Source of the DNA: Warburgia ugandensis
Taxonomy: Eukaryota > Streptophyta > Magnoliopsida > Canellales > Canellaceae
Length of the DNA: 64,000 nt
Assembly: GCA_035236585.1 (NCBI GenBank)
Contig: CP141132.1
Span: 51,277,880-51,341,879, forward strand
Direction: 5' to 3'
The notes beneath the pieces are model-generated. The model did not search any database. It had not been told where the DNA came from and saw only the letters and a list, made by a program, of their open reading frames with translations. A program made the position numbers and the translations under genes. This document shows, piece by piece, positions 53,397-64,000 of this stretch (the stretch's first letter is position 1; each line of letters begins with the position of its first letter).

Positions 53397-53414
53397 TCCC
53401 TCGTAATGGTGTCA
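53397..53414 (-). other. Decayed primer-binding site of element A, tRNA-Asp type
   Basis: The minus strand partly matches the tRNA-Asp-type primer site used by Athila/Tat elements. Position next to the LTR start at 53,421 supports the call; the match is incomplete. Confidence 0.6.
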
Positions 53415-53420
53415 AAAACT

Positions 53421-56033
53421 TGGTGTATGTTTTAAAATTACTTGCAAGCATACGAATCAAAGTAATATTGCACGCAAGAGAGGTCAACACCACGAGGAAT
53501 CTTATGCAATTTTTAATTGATTATATATTATTTAAGTTGCTTATCCTAACCAAAAAGAAATAGGTTTTGAATTAAATTAGGAAATTAAACAGCATGGAAC
53601 GGGAAACATGCATAAAATTAAAAACTACAACAAAGGAAACTTTCCAAAAATAAAGATATACAATGGAATTAGAAAATTTTCTAACTAACATGCATTCAAT
53701 AAAACAAACTAATGCAAAACTAGAATGAATGAATTTAGACAACTTGAGGAAACTTACTAATAGTAACCTTTCCTAAATTAGCACTTTCCTAATCCTAAAA
53801 TTTTCTAAAAATAGATCTTTCTAAAATCCAATTAGGAAAATTTCTAAAGCTAAAGTAAGATATGAAAAACTAATTAACTACTAATAAATTAAGATTAAGC
53901 ATTTAAACAAAGTGAGATCTAAAGAGGAATTACCCAAGTAGCATGTGCATGATCCATGGGACGGTGTGCACAGCTTATGGGGTAGAAATTGACTGAAATT
54001 GATGAATAAATAGCTAACTATGATGCAATATAATCAAAGTACTTAACAAATAACCTGAAAAACTAAATGTCTTCCTAAGGAATCAAGCAAATAAGATGCA
54101 TAAGCCGCTGGAATCTAAGCATGAACATTAAATGGGAAATTTCCAGATTTCAAGCACTTAAGAAACTAAAGTCAAACCATGCATGGAAAAGAAATTAACA
54201 ATTATTTTTTATGCAAGATAACATTCAAGATCTAAATTATTTTACTTCTAGAAACAAGCATCAACAAGGAACTTCAAATAGCTTTGTTGAATCAAAGGCA
54301 AAATACACCTAAAATGGTGCACATAATACATGTGTAAATCTGGAAATTGTGCACTCTTCATGAGCTAAAACTTGATTCAACTCAAAGTTAAAACACATTC
54401 CCATAATCTAAAACTAAACATAGATGATATATAAGTGAGACCCTAAATAGAATCAAGAGAATAGATGGCTGGAATGATGGGCTTATTAAATGAAAAGGAT
54501 GCCTAAAATTACGGTACCTTTAAAAGAAAAAATGGATTTCAAGGAGGGAAAGCAAGGATTCAAGCTACTTCTTCACTTGGCTGTACCTACCAGAGAAGAA
54601 ATAACTTTCATCTTTGATGAATAATCAAGAAAAACTAATAAGATGCATCAAAGGACTAAGGGAAATCTAGGAGGAATTATTCATGTGAAACTAGAGCTTT
54701 ATGAAAGCAATGAATTGAAGTCAAAATACTAAGCTAGAATTGGAGTGCAAAAGTGAAGAAAATACTTGAGAAATCCAAAGAAGAAAATCCCAAAAGGAAG
54801 CCTAATTCCAAAGCTCCAAGAATCACCAAGATAGAGTGCTAATTTCAAGGTTTTCTAACCAAATCATTACTTGAAAATTGCATGAATACATGGAGCTTTA
54901 TAGGTGCTTGGGTTTCCAATTGGATAGGATCTATTTTAGAAAGGTAAGTGAGGAAAATGTTGGTGGAGAGATGAACTAAGAAAGGTGACATCATGGCCGA
55001 AGGAGGTGACATCATGGCTGAAGGAGGAGGCACCACCTTTTTAGGAAGGTGGCATGGTGTTCCTCCCTTTCTAAATACATGGTGTTTGGTTGTTGGAAAA
55101 GAAAGAGAAATGGGAAGAATAAAAGATAGAAAATATGGGAAATAATCTTAGGTTTGAGGGGTTTTAAGTGTGTCATAGAATTAGGGGTTTCCTCATTAGG
55201 AAGCCACTTAGTGTAGCTACCCAACAAGGGAGAGTCACCATTATTTTTAAGATGTGCCTCCCTCCTTCAAGTAAAAATCATGGAACCCTAGATTGGGTGG
55301 TGGAAAAAGATGAAAAATAGAAATGGAAAGTGGATTTTCCTCTCTTTATGGTTCCACCTATGCATGATCATCTTACCTTTTATAAATATCTCTCAAAATC
55401 ATTAATTGTCCCTTGAAAATCACATTTTTGGCATAGGATAATTGTTTGAAATAGTGTTCCAATCGTGTCACTCTAAGTGGCATAACTCCATGTAGCTTGA
55501 TGGCTCACTTTGATTGCTCATTCCTTAGTGGCTTGAGTGTCTTGAATGCTTGGGCTTGTTTAGCTTATTAACCTTTTGCATGGCTTAAATGGCTAAGCTG
55601 GCTTACATGACTACCATGTAAAGGTGGTGAAAATGCATGGCTTGTGCATGGGCCCATTCTAGTCACCTTTGGCTTCTCCAATTACTTCTTTTCTTGTCCT
55701 AGGGTGCTCTTAACTCTTGATTTAGGTTTAGGATGTTGAGATTTGAGCCTTTGGCTTGATCTTGAATTCTCATCTTGATCAATCTCGGCCATTGAATCAT
55801 CATCATGACTCCTACAAAAGAGTAAAAATCCTAATTAAATCTTAGAAAATTATGAAAAATCACATACTTGATTTGGATTAGCTTATGAACCTAGAAAACA
55901 TCCAACTTTTGATTTATTTACTAAAAATTGTATGTTTATGAATTTTGGAAAAAATCATTATAATAATATCCTATAATTTATAACATATGGATAGCTAATT
56001 GGGTACTTTTTATTCAAAATGGAAAACTTGTGA
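53421..56033 (-). repeat. 5' LTR of element A (2,613 bp)
   Basis: Begins TGGTGTATGTTTTAAAATTA on the plus strand and parallels 37,508-45,872 minus its inserts. Followed by AAAAG, matching the left flank of the element. Confidence 0.88.
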
Positions 56034-58500
56034 AAAAGGAATTGGACTAGGTTGAGACCCTACCTTTATCTCCAAGAAATTTGATCATGAAAACTTAAAG
56101 GGAGCTTGGCTGAGGGTGATCTTCCTCACTCTATTTCTTCTTTGATTTGCCTATGCACTCAAGGTACAATTAAAAGATGTTTAAGCCATGCAAAGTACCT
56201 CATTCATAGATTTCTACATTAAGTGTTAAGGGAATTCAGTGGTTGAAATGAAGCCACTTAAGTTGATTTTTAACCAATGGCTAGATATGGAGTGTGAAAT
56301 TCAAATATAGAAATGAGAGATGAGAATGGAAGAAATAAGATAGGAATGAAAGGAGAAAAGAAAGAAGAAAGTCTAAGAGAGGAAGGGAATAAATTGGAAA
56401 TAGAAATAAATAGATAAGAGGACCATGGAGATAACTTAAGAGGGAAGGGAAGGGGGTGAAACCAATTAGAAGGTGGATTTTAGCGGGGTGTGATTTTCAT
56501 TATAGGAAAGCAAAGGTAGAAAATGGGAGAAAATAAAAAGAAAAAATAAAGGAAAAAGAAGGAAAAGGTAAGGAATAAGTAGCAAAATAAATTGATGAAA
56601 GAAAGAATGAAAGAAATGAAAATCTGGTGGAAAAATTTAGGGTTTTTCATATTCAAAAAGTCTTAAAGTGGGTGGGGCATGGAGTGCACAATGGGTGTGT
56701 GTGAATGATTTAGAAATGTTAAAATGTATGGAACCTTGGATGAGATTTGATGGTAGAGATTTTCCTTTTATTAGGGTTTTGGTTTGAGTTTTTCAATATA
56801 GCAAAGGTGGCTAGAGTTTCCCTCTTTCCTATAGCCCTTACATCATACCTACCTTTACTTGAATGGATAGGATCCACTTAGGGCATGTAGACCTTCTTTA
56901 AAGATCAATCCTTCTCCACTATTGGATTAGATTATCATAGGATGAATCACACTGATTCTTGAAGATCTTCATATGCTCACGTGGACCAATTATGCTTAAA
57001 TATCTTATTTGGATGAGACATCTTCTCATTGGTTAATTTTACATCCTTTTGGTTGAGTAAGAGAGACAAAATAAGTGAAAAGTCTTCATGTGGTCCCATT
57101 CTTCCTTTTGTTCTAAGAAGCTTTCATTGCATATGAATTGCACTTCACACACTCAGAATGTGAGTGTGTGATATAGCCAATATATGTACAATTATCGATC
57201 TCTAAGCAAATTATACCTAAATTATCATCCAAATGTATGCTTTGGCTTCAAATCTCAAAGGATATACTTGACACTCAAAAAGAAGTCTCTCAAAAAGTGG
57301 TAAATCTCTCATTAATATATGAGTAGACTACTGTTCATCAAATTCAAAATTCTCATATATTCAATACAGAAGAATGATAACTTACAAAGATTTGTAATGG
57401 TCTCATGAAAGGATGTCAATTATTAGGAATATTGCACTCTGCCAAATTCCCTACTCATTCATAACCATATCCAAGTCTTACTCCTAATATCAGGTTAGGA
57501 CTTCTATTAGGATGAAACATAGGCTTAGGACGAAGTTATCAAAAGAATGGTATAATTGTAAACAAAGATATGAAAAGGTCTTCTAATAGTGTATTCATAA
57601 TTTTTTTCTACCATAATGGTGAACATTTCGTTTACATTGGCTATAATTTTCTTATATTTTATTTGTATAGCCTTTCTTTGAATTTTGTTTTTTTTTAGTC
57701 CTTTTTATTCATCTCATGATTTGTGTTGCTCTTGCTTTTCTTCATGCTAATTTCCAACCATCTCTACATATTTCCAAAAAAAATGGGTAATAAATATATC
57801 ATAAGGTTTAGATAGGGTAATGGTTGTTTGGATAACAAACAAAAGGCTTATATTTTAAAGGTTCAAGGGGTTAACTAGTGGAAAAGTAATGTAAGAAACC
57901 TAAAGGCTATAGGTTTACCAAGGATGGCCTCTATCATTTCCTAGGTTTCATATGACTTAAACATAACTATAAACTCAAAGAGGTAATTGGTATATTCTAT
58001 TAGATGTTTTTCTAATAGTTGACCAAGATGAAGAATAATGAGACCAACTAGGAAATTAATGTTCGCTGAAGAAAATTTTGAATTTATATATAACTCTAAG
58101 AAAGGAAGATTGTCTATAAAGATCACATAGATTAATAGTCTCTTGAAATCTTCTTCAATAACTCTAAGTTATATTTTTGTCAACTTAAACTATATACACA
58201 TGGCTATTTTGTACAAAAAATATTCAGGGTTTAACTTTTCATGGGATACTTTAGAAAAAGGATAAAATGGTGGCCTAATTATGTACAAATCTACTAATAA
58301 GGTAAAGTTTGAAAGATAGCTTGAATACTTAGAAAATTTAAATTCTCATCCTTGTTGATGAACTTTTCATAAGTTTTAATCAAATTTTTACAAAATTTTT
58401 TTATTTTTTTTCAAAAGAACTCAACAATAACCAAACTTATTTAAACATTGTCCTCAATGTTTCCAAATAAAAGTAGGGACAAATGAAATAACTAAGTAAA
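56034..58500 (-). other. Element B: LTR remainder and interior 3' of pol
   Basis: Continues element B after A. The LTR remainder probably ends near 57,098. From about 57,180 the sequence resembles element A's interior near 46,190 (shared phrase CTCTCAAAxAxAAG). No frame was recognised. Confidence 0.55.
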
Positions 58501-58515
58501 GAGATAAGGATTAGA

Positions 58516-59620
58516 CTAGTATTTCCTACCCTCCAAAGATGGTGCATTGATCTGTGAATGTGACCAAATAAAGTGAAAATGCAACCTATGACTTAGACGA
58601 TGATACATATGACCTACTATGGAACTAGTTTGATAAATAGCCTCCTCCAGTATGAGTTTCTCCTCTTCATCAAGGTTTCTCATTTCATAATATGGTTTCA
58701 ATTGTTGGCCATTAACTTGGAAAGTTTGCCATCTTTCTCAATTTCTAAGATCCCATGAAGTTAGACAATCTTTACTACATATGTGTGGATCCATCGAGAG
58801 CATGACTTTCTAAGAAAGAGATGGAGATGAGAATTATATAGTAGGACCTCCTGACCTAACTCAAACATTTTGCACATTATGTTTTTATCATGAACCATCT
58901 TCATATGATCCTTGATCCTTTTACCACTATTCTATGCATCTCTACTAATTTCGTCCAACTCTTGTAGTTGGAACATCCTATGGGACCTAGCTTTGTCATA
59001 GTCAAAGTTGAGATCCTTTATTGCCCAATATGCCTTATGCTCTAACTCAATAGGCAAATGACAAGTGTTTCCAATGACTAAGAGGTAAGGAGACATACCA
59101 ATAGGGGTTTTATAAGTAGTTGTATAATCACATAGCACATTAATTAGTCTACGAGACAGGTTGTTTCTACCAGAGTTCACCATCTTCTCCAATATGTGCT
59201 TAATTTTCCTATTTGACACCTTAACTTGCCCACTAGTCTTTGGATGGTAAGGAGTGGCAACTCTATGGGTAACTTCATATTTCTTCATTAAGGCATCAAA
59301 TACTCTATTACATAAGTGTTTTCCTACATCACTAATTATAGCACATGGGGTGCCAAAGCATGAAAACATATTTTCTTTTGAAAACTCATCCACCACTTTA
59401 TAGTCTTTGGTCTTACACACTATTGCTTCTACCTATTTGGAGAAATAGTCCACTCCCAGTAAGATGTATAATTGACATGTGGTTAGGGAAAGGACCCATG
59501 AAGTCAATGCCCCAAATGTTAAAATTTTCAAGAATTAACATGTGGTTTATTGGCACCATGTCCCTAGGACCTATGTTCCCTAGCTTTTGGTATCAATCAC
59601 ATGCTATACAATATGCATGA
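58516..59620 (-). pseudogene. Element B integrase remains (fossil)
   Basis: Minus-strand phrases GTPCAIISDVGKHLCNRVFD, YEVTHRVATPYHPKTSGQV, CHLPIELEHKAYWAIKDLNF and LKPYYEMRNLDEEEKL mark an Athila/Tat integrase and its 3' extension. Related to but distinct from the copy in element A. Broken. Confidence 0.85.
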
Positions 59621-60302
59621 GAATCAATAAAAATTGTGTGTTAGTAAAATCCACACTGTATAATCTTTTTAGCACTCCTTCTAGCATTGAAATGTCCCCC
59701 ACAAGCATAGCCATGAAAAAATGAGATTCTTTTATTATGTTCACTATTAGGGACACATTTCCTAATGATTTGATCAGGACAATACTTAAAGAAGTACAAA
59801 TCGTCCCATATGAAGTTCTTAACCTTGGCTAGAAAAGTAGATATATCTTATTTTGACCAATGACAAGATCATCAAGAATTCTAGCATACCAAGGTAATTT
59901 GGAAACCTACATGAGTTGCTTATCAAGGAAAGTTTCTTTTGTTGGCATAGGATTAGAAGAAGACTCAACTATTAACCTAGACAAGTTATCTGCTACAACA
60001 TTTTTGCAACCATTCTTGTCCCTTATCTCTATGTCAAACTCTTGTAGCAAGAGAATTCATGAAATAACTCTAGATTTAGCATCCTTCTCAAATAGAAGGT
60101 ACTTCAATGCAGCATGAGCCCAGAAGATGATTACTTTAAAGTCTAAGAGGTAGGGTCTAAATTTGTCCAATCCAAAAAACAACTTCTAACAATTCTTTCT
60201 TTGTAGCAGAGTAGTTTAGTTGGGAATCATTAAGAGTTTTATTAGCATAATAAATCACATGGGGAAGTTTAGTAATTAGCTGCCCCAAAACAGCACTGAT
60301 TG
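59621..60302 (-). pseudogene. Element B RNase H remains (fossil)
   Basis: The minus strand at 60,190-60,300 reads LGQLITKLPHVIYYANKTLN then DSQLNYSATKKELL, an Athila-type RNase H segment. The element ends here against the 82-bp satellite. Confidence 0.8.
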
Positions 60303-61790
60303 CAAAACAATCACTATACTTTTATCTATAAGGCATAATAGATAACAGTCTAAAACATTTTTAAAAACTCATCATTTTACAAGCAAAATAGTTACTATAC
60401 ATTCAACTATAAATCATAGTAGATAGCAGCTAAACATGATTAGAAACTCATCTTTTTACAAACAAAATAGCTACTACAATTTTAGCTATAAAATATAGTA
60501 AGTAGCAGTCCATAAACATGATAAAAAACTCATTGTTTTATAAACAAAACAATTACTATACTTTCAGCTATAAAGCATAGTAGATAGCAGTGCGTAAACA
60601 TGATAGAAAAATCATCTTTTTACAAGTAAAAAATATACTTTCAGCTATCAAGCATAGTAGATAATAGTCCAAAACATGTTTAAAAACTCATCTTTTGACA
60701 AGCAAAATTATCATTATACTTTCAGCTATAAACCATAGTAAATAGTAGTATAAACTTGTTTAAAAATTCATCTTTTTATAAGAAAAATAGTCACTATATT
60801 TTCGACTATAAAACATAGTAGATAATAGTCCATAACTATGATTAAAAGCTCATCATTTCACAAGCCAAATAGTCACTATACATTCATCTATAAAGCATAG
60901 TAGATGGAAGTCCATAAACATGATTCAAAACTCATCTTTTACAAGAAAAACAATCACTATACTTTCTGTTATCAAACATAAACATGTTTAAAAACTCATC
61001 TTTTTACAAGAAAAATATTCACTATACTTTTAGCTATAAATAATAGTAGATAGCAATTCATAAATATGAAAAAAAAAAAAAAAAAAAAAAACTCATCTTT
61101 CTTCAAGAAAAACAGTCACTATACTTTCAGCTATAAAGCATAGAAGATAGTAGTCTATAAATATGATAAAAAATTTATCCTTTTACAAGTAAAATAGTCA
61201 CTATACTTTCAGCTATAAAGCATAGTTGATAGCAGTCCATAACATATTTAAAATCTCATATTTTTATAAGCAAACTCACTATACTTTCAACTATAAAGCA
61301 TAGTGATAGTAGTCTAAAACATGTTTAAATACTCATCCTTTTATAAGCAAAGTAGTAACTATACTTTCAGCTATAAATCATAAAAGATGGCATTCCAAAC
61401 CATGTTTGAAACCTCATCTTTTTATAAGCAAAACAGTCACTATACTTTAGACTATAAATCATAGTCGATAGCAGCCCATAAACATGATAAAAACTCATCT
61501 TTTTACTAACAAAGCAATCACTACACTTTCAACAATAAAGCATAGTAGATAGTACTCCACTATACAGCATAGTAGATCACATAATAGATAGCAATCTACA
61601 TCTTTAAAAGCTCATCTTTTTATAAGCAAAATAGTCATTATACTTTTAGGTACAAAGCATAGTAAATAGAAGTTCGTAAACATTATCAAAAACTCATTTT
61701 TTTTAGAAGCATAACAGTCACTATACTTTCAAGTATAAAGCATAGTGAATTGATAAACATGGTTAAAAGCTCATCTACATATCTTACAAT
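60303..61790. repeat. 82-bp satellite array, right block (about 18 units)
   Basis: Same unit and orientation as 30,140-35,275. Units at about 60,750-60,960 match, in order, units at about 33,330-33,540 (shared variants: CACTATATTTTC, CTATAAAACATA, AAAAGCTCATCATTT, then AGATGG). An A-run of just over 20 bases lies at 61,069-61,090, and one unit near 61,550-61,600 is rearranged. Confidence 0.95.
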
Positions 61791-64000
61791 CAAATTGCTA
61801 TTCATTTGTATAGTATACTAGCTAGTGGTACGTATAAAAACACATCATTACTTCTTAAAAAACTTGTAAACTAATTAAATCTACATAACTAACTATCAGT
61901 GGCATTATTCATGCTACAATAATAAATATATTTAGTTTTCACGCACTTAGAGACATTTTCTCTAAAAAAAATTTCACTTTTGATCTCTCTCTCTCTCTTC
62001 AATTCACTAATTCACTTTTTCTTCTTTCAATTACATTAAGGAAGAAGAGTAATGAGACTTAAATTGGGAGTGTAAGAACAAGTTTTGGATTATTTGGCAA
62101 TATAATAAAGTTATTGTCATAAGGTTTGCAAAAGAAAACCCCAGGTGTACGAAGTGGGAGTGTTGGGTAGAATAGAAAACATACACAATGAGTTGGCCAA
62201 GATGATGACTAGTGAAATCTAAATTAGGAGAAGAGACCATGTAATGAAGCATGGTGAGGACTTATGCTAAGAAAAGTAGATAAGATAAAGGAGATAAGAA
62301 CAAATGGAAGTTCGGGTGTGATTGTAAAACAAGGAGGTAAATCAAGGGTTTATTACAGAAGTGGAGGAAATGGAAGACACAATTGAGAGTGGGACTTAGT
62401 TTTGGTTTGTGCATGCATGTAAACCAGCCACAAGATGTGTAATCATGTCCCTTTAAGCTGGCTACATCCATGCCAAGCAACTGGCCATGTAAAAGGTGGG
62501 AATAAGTTTATTTAAGGAGGGTGGTTCATACACCTTCCATTTCACACCTAAACCATTACCAACTCAAAACCACTTACCCAAAATAAGAAAATGTTGGAGA
62601 AATTAGAAGTAATCAAGCAAGACAGAGTGTTGAAGGCTGCAAGCTCAAACCAGCTAAACGTCCCATGCATACTATCTTCTTCCTCAAGTGGAGCTGAAGA
62701 TACCCTACATCAAATCATAGGAAAAACTTAACAATCTTCACAAGTGGTAAGGGGATTTAGGAATTTGATTAATACAAAACTAGTTTCCCTTAAAAATCTA
62801 GGAATTTAGAGAGTTTCAAAAGACATTTTCTATATCTAGGATCTTGCTTAGTTTGTGCAACTTATAATGTGTGATTTCAAGTGGTTCTTTGAATGATTCT
62901 ATTATGATTTTCCATGCTTGATAGTATAAATGGGAAACCTAGAAAGGATGAGCTTGATTAAGAAGTTTTCCTACAATTTATTGGGGATTAAATGGAAGGA
63001 GGAGAACTGCTCTATAAAGATGAAATGAATGGTGTGTTCCTGTTGAAAATGCCTTCTGTATTTCACCTATATGGAGTAGTACCCATCACTGTTGAACAAT
63101 TTAAGTCAAAGTGTAATTAAATAAGGAAGGATTTGGGGTTAAAGCACTTGCCCAAATGAGCTTTGAATTTTGGTCTTTGTTACACCTTGTTTTGCCACTT
63201 GGTTTCTCTATCAATTGAGGGTGTAGAAGGTGACATTTTTGTCTAAGAAGTGAGAATATCTAAGTTCCAATCACAGTATAAAATATCCTTAAAAAAAATT
63301 GTTGAGAATTGGGTCAAGAATTTACCCTTTGCAGGAAGTACTCCTAAAAAAATCAGTAGAAATACTGCTTGAAGATGCCCAACTTGGGCTACTAATTTTT
63401 TCTTATTTTGTATGAAATCAATAAAAAATTGTTTATAAATATTATGAATACTAATTATAAGAAAATTTTAAGGGAAAAAAACCCACTTTAAAACAAGTAG
63501 AAATAAGCTCAAGATTGTGAATGGAAAACATGCCCCTACTGGACTAGCAGGAGCATGTGCAAGGTGGTTAAGCTTTTGTCTTGCCACACTTCCATCCATT
63601 CTTGGGGACCCACCCAGATATCACCATAATACTTTGTGGATGTCGGTGATCTATAGGATTTGGAGAGTTTCTAGCAAATCAAGTCGTTTTGAACTTATAC
63701 TCGCCTTGAACGCAAAGATGTACTCTACTGGAGCAGGGACATACTTTTGAAACATGGACTCTAAGTGTGACCAAATTCTTATACATTGGTAAAATGGAGT
63801 AACTTGTAGTTTTGGACTCTTAGAAAATGAGTTAAAGCAGTGTAGGACTGTTCTTAACTTTCCCAACCCTAGAGTACCCTAACGAACCAGCTGGAGTACC
63901 CTTGAGATGTGCAGCCAAGATATCAACTTGGACACTTATTCTTACTAATATATACTACTTGATATTGTATACATTTGATCCTAAAATAGTAAGGGACTAA
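61791..64000. other. Unassigned region, possibly LTR-derived on the plus strand
   Basis: No gene recognised. It contains a CT microsatellite (about 61,986-62,000), a TATA-like start near 62,507 followed by a leader and a short frame, and from about 63,500 a more GC-balanced stretch whose wording recalls chromovirus LTR interiors. Overlapping frames on both strands at 63,517-63,866 do not resemble known proteins. Confidence 0.35.
62507..62560 (+). promoter_or_regulatory. Candidate promoter (TATA-like element)
   Basis: TTTATTTAAGG at 62,507-62,517, then a C/A-rich stretch of about 70 bases free of ATG, then an ATG at 62,591 opening a 46-codon frame to 62,731, with a donor-like GTAAGG at about 62,747. 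This layout is usual for plant promoters and for LTR promoters. No expression evidence is available. Confidence 0.25.

Larger units (their letters stand above)
37508..56033 (-). mobile_element. Athila/Tat-like gypsy fossil A with nested insertions
   Basis: Minus-strand element with both LTRs, a polypurine tract at 45,873, integrase, RNase H, reverse transcriptase, protease and gag remains, and a decayed tRNA-Asp-type primer site. Without the solo LTR and LINE in its 3' LTR it would be about 12.8 kb. Domain phrases such as GTPMTITSDGSEHFCN and KVNGQRLKPYLE are characteristic of Athila/Tat integrase and what follows it. The two LTRs differ by very roughly 15-20% by eye, so it is much older than the chromovirus at 14.8-28.8 kb. 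The coding region is broken in dozens of places. Confidence 0.88.
35276..60302 (-). mobile_element. Athila/Tat-like gypsy fossil B (3' part only), split by element A
   Basis: Its LTR starts at TGTGTCTTAAATAATAGCAC inside a satellite unit. It shows the LTR-end signature shared with the other Athila/Tat-like LTRs here (AGCACAAGTGCAATGGC, GGTCGATCC). Element A interrupts it from 37,508 to 56,033. Beyond A the LTR resumes and, near 57,098, passes into interior sequence with integrase and RNase H remains. The element stops at about 60,302 against the same satellite. Only the 3' part is present, heavily broken in many places and clearly old. Confidence 0.75.

Noticed and set aside
63517-63866. Overlapping frames on both strands (77 and 71 codons)
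   Set aside because: They overlap in antisense, resemble no known protein and may lie in LTR-derived sequence.

Overview
This window is AT-rich plant nuclear DNA built almost wholly from repeats. No intact host gene, tRNA or rRNA was recognised. The plant origin follows from the elements present: a chromodomain Ty3/gypsy element with an initiator-Met-type primer site and very long LTRs (Tekay/Del type), Athila/Tat-type gypsy copies, a plant RTE-type LINE, a CACTA-like DNA transposon and two unrelated tandem satellites. The setting looks like heterochromatin. The species cannot be named from this.

Layout. (1) 1-8,316: right end of a tandem array with a unit of about 843 bp; the unit appears to derive from a chromovirus LTR/polypurine-tract junction. 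(2) 8,467-11,001: a decayed CACTA-like element with hairpin-rich subterminal repeats and an internal repeat of about 165 bp. (3) 11,002-14,815: non-coding, with a small tandem repeat of about 58 bp. (4) 14,821-28,835: a Tekay/Del-type chromovirus fossil on the minus strand, flanked by AAATT on both sides, with 4.6-4.7 kb LTRs around a 4.6 kb interior. (5) 29,060-30,140: an older related LTR piece. (6) 30,140-35,275: an 82-bp satellite whose right part is organised as an 8-unit higher-order repeat of about 648 bp. (7) 35,276-60,302: an Athila/Tat-type fossil (B), itself split by a second one (A, 37,508-56,033, TSD AAAAG). A carries in its left LTR a solo LTR (38,000-40,243) and a complete-length RTE LINE (40,321-43,802, 15-bp TSD). 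(8) 60,303-61,790: the same 82-bp satellite again. (9) 61,791-64,000: unassigned sequence with a promoter-like start, perhaps LTR-derived.

The parts are best read as layers. The 82-bp satellite is the oldest visible substrate. Element B landed in it, A landed in B, and the solo LTR and LINE landed in A. The lengths agree: A's left LTR minus its two inserts is about 2.62 kb, against 2.61 kb for its right LTR. The chromovirus is separate and younger, with LTRs differing by a few percent by eye. I found no undescribed molecular system. The most unusual signals are the higher-order satellite, the LTR-derived macrosatellite and the paired hairpin monomers upstream of the LINE frame.
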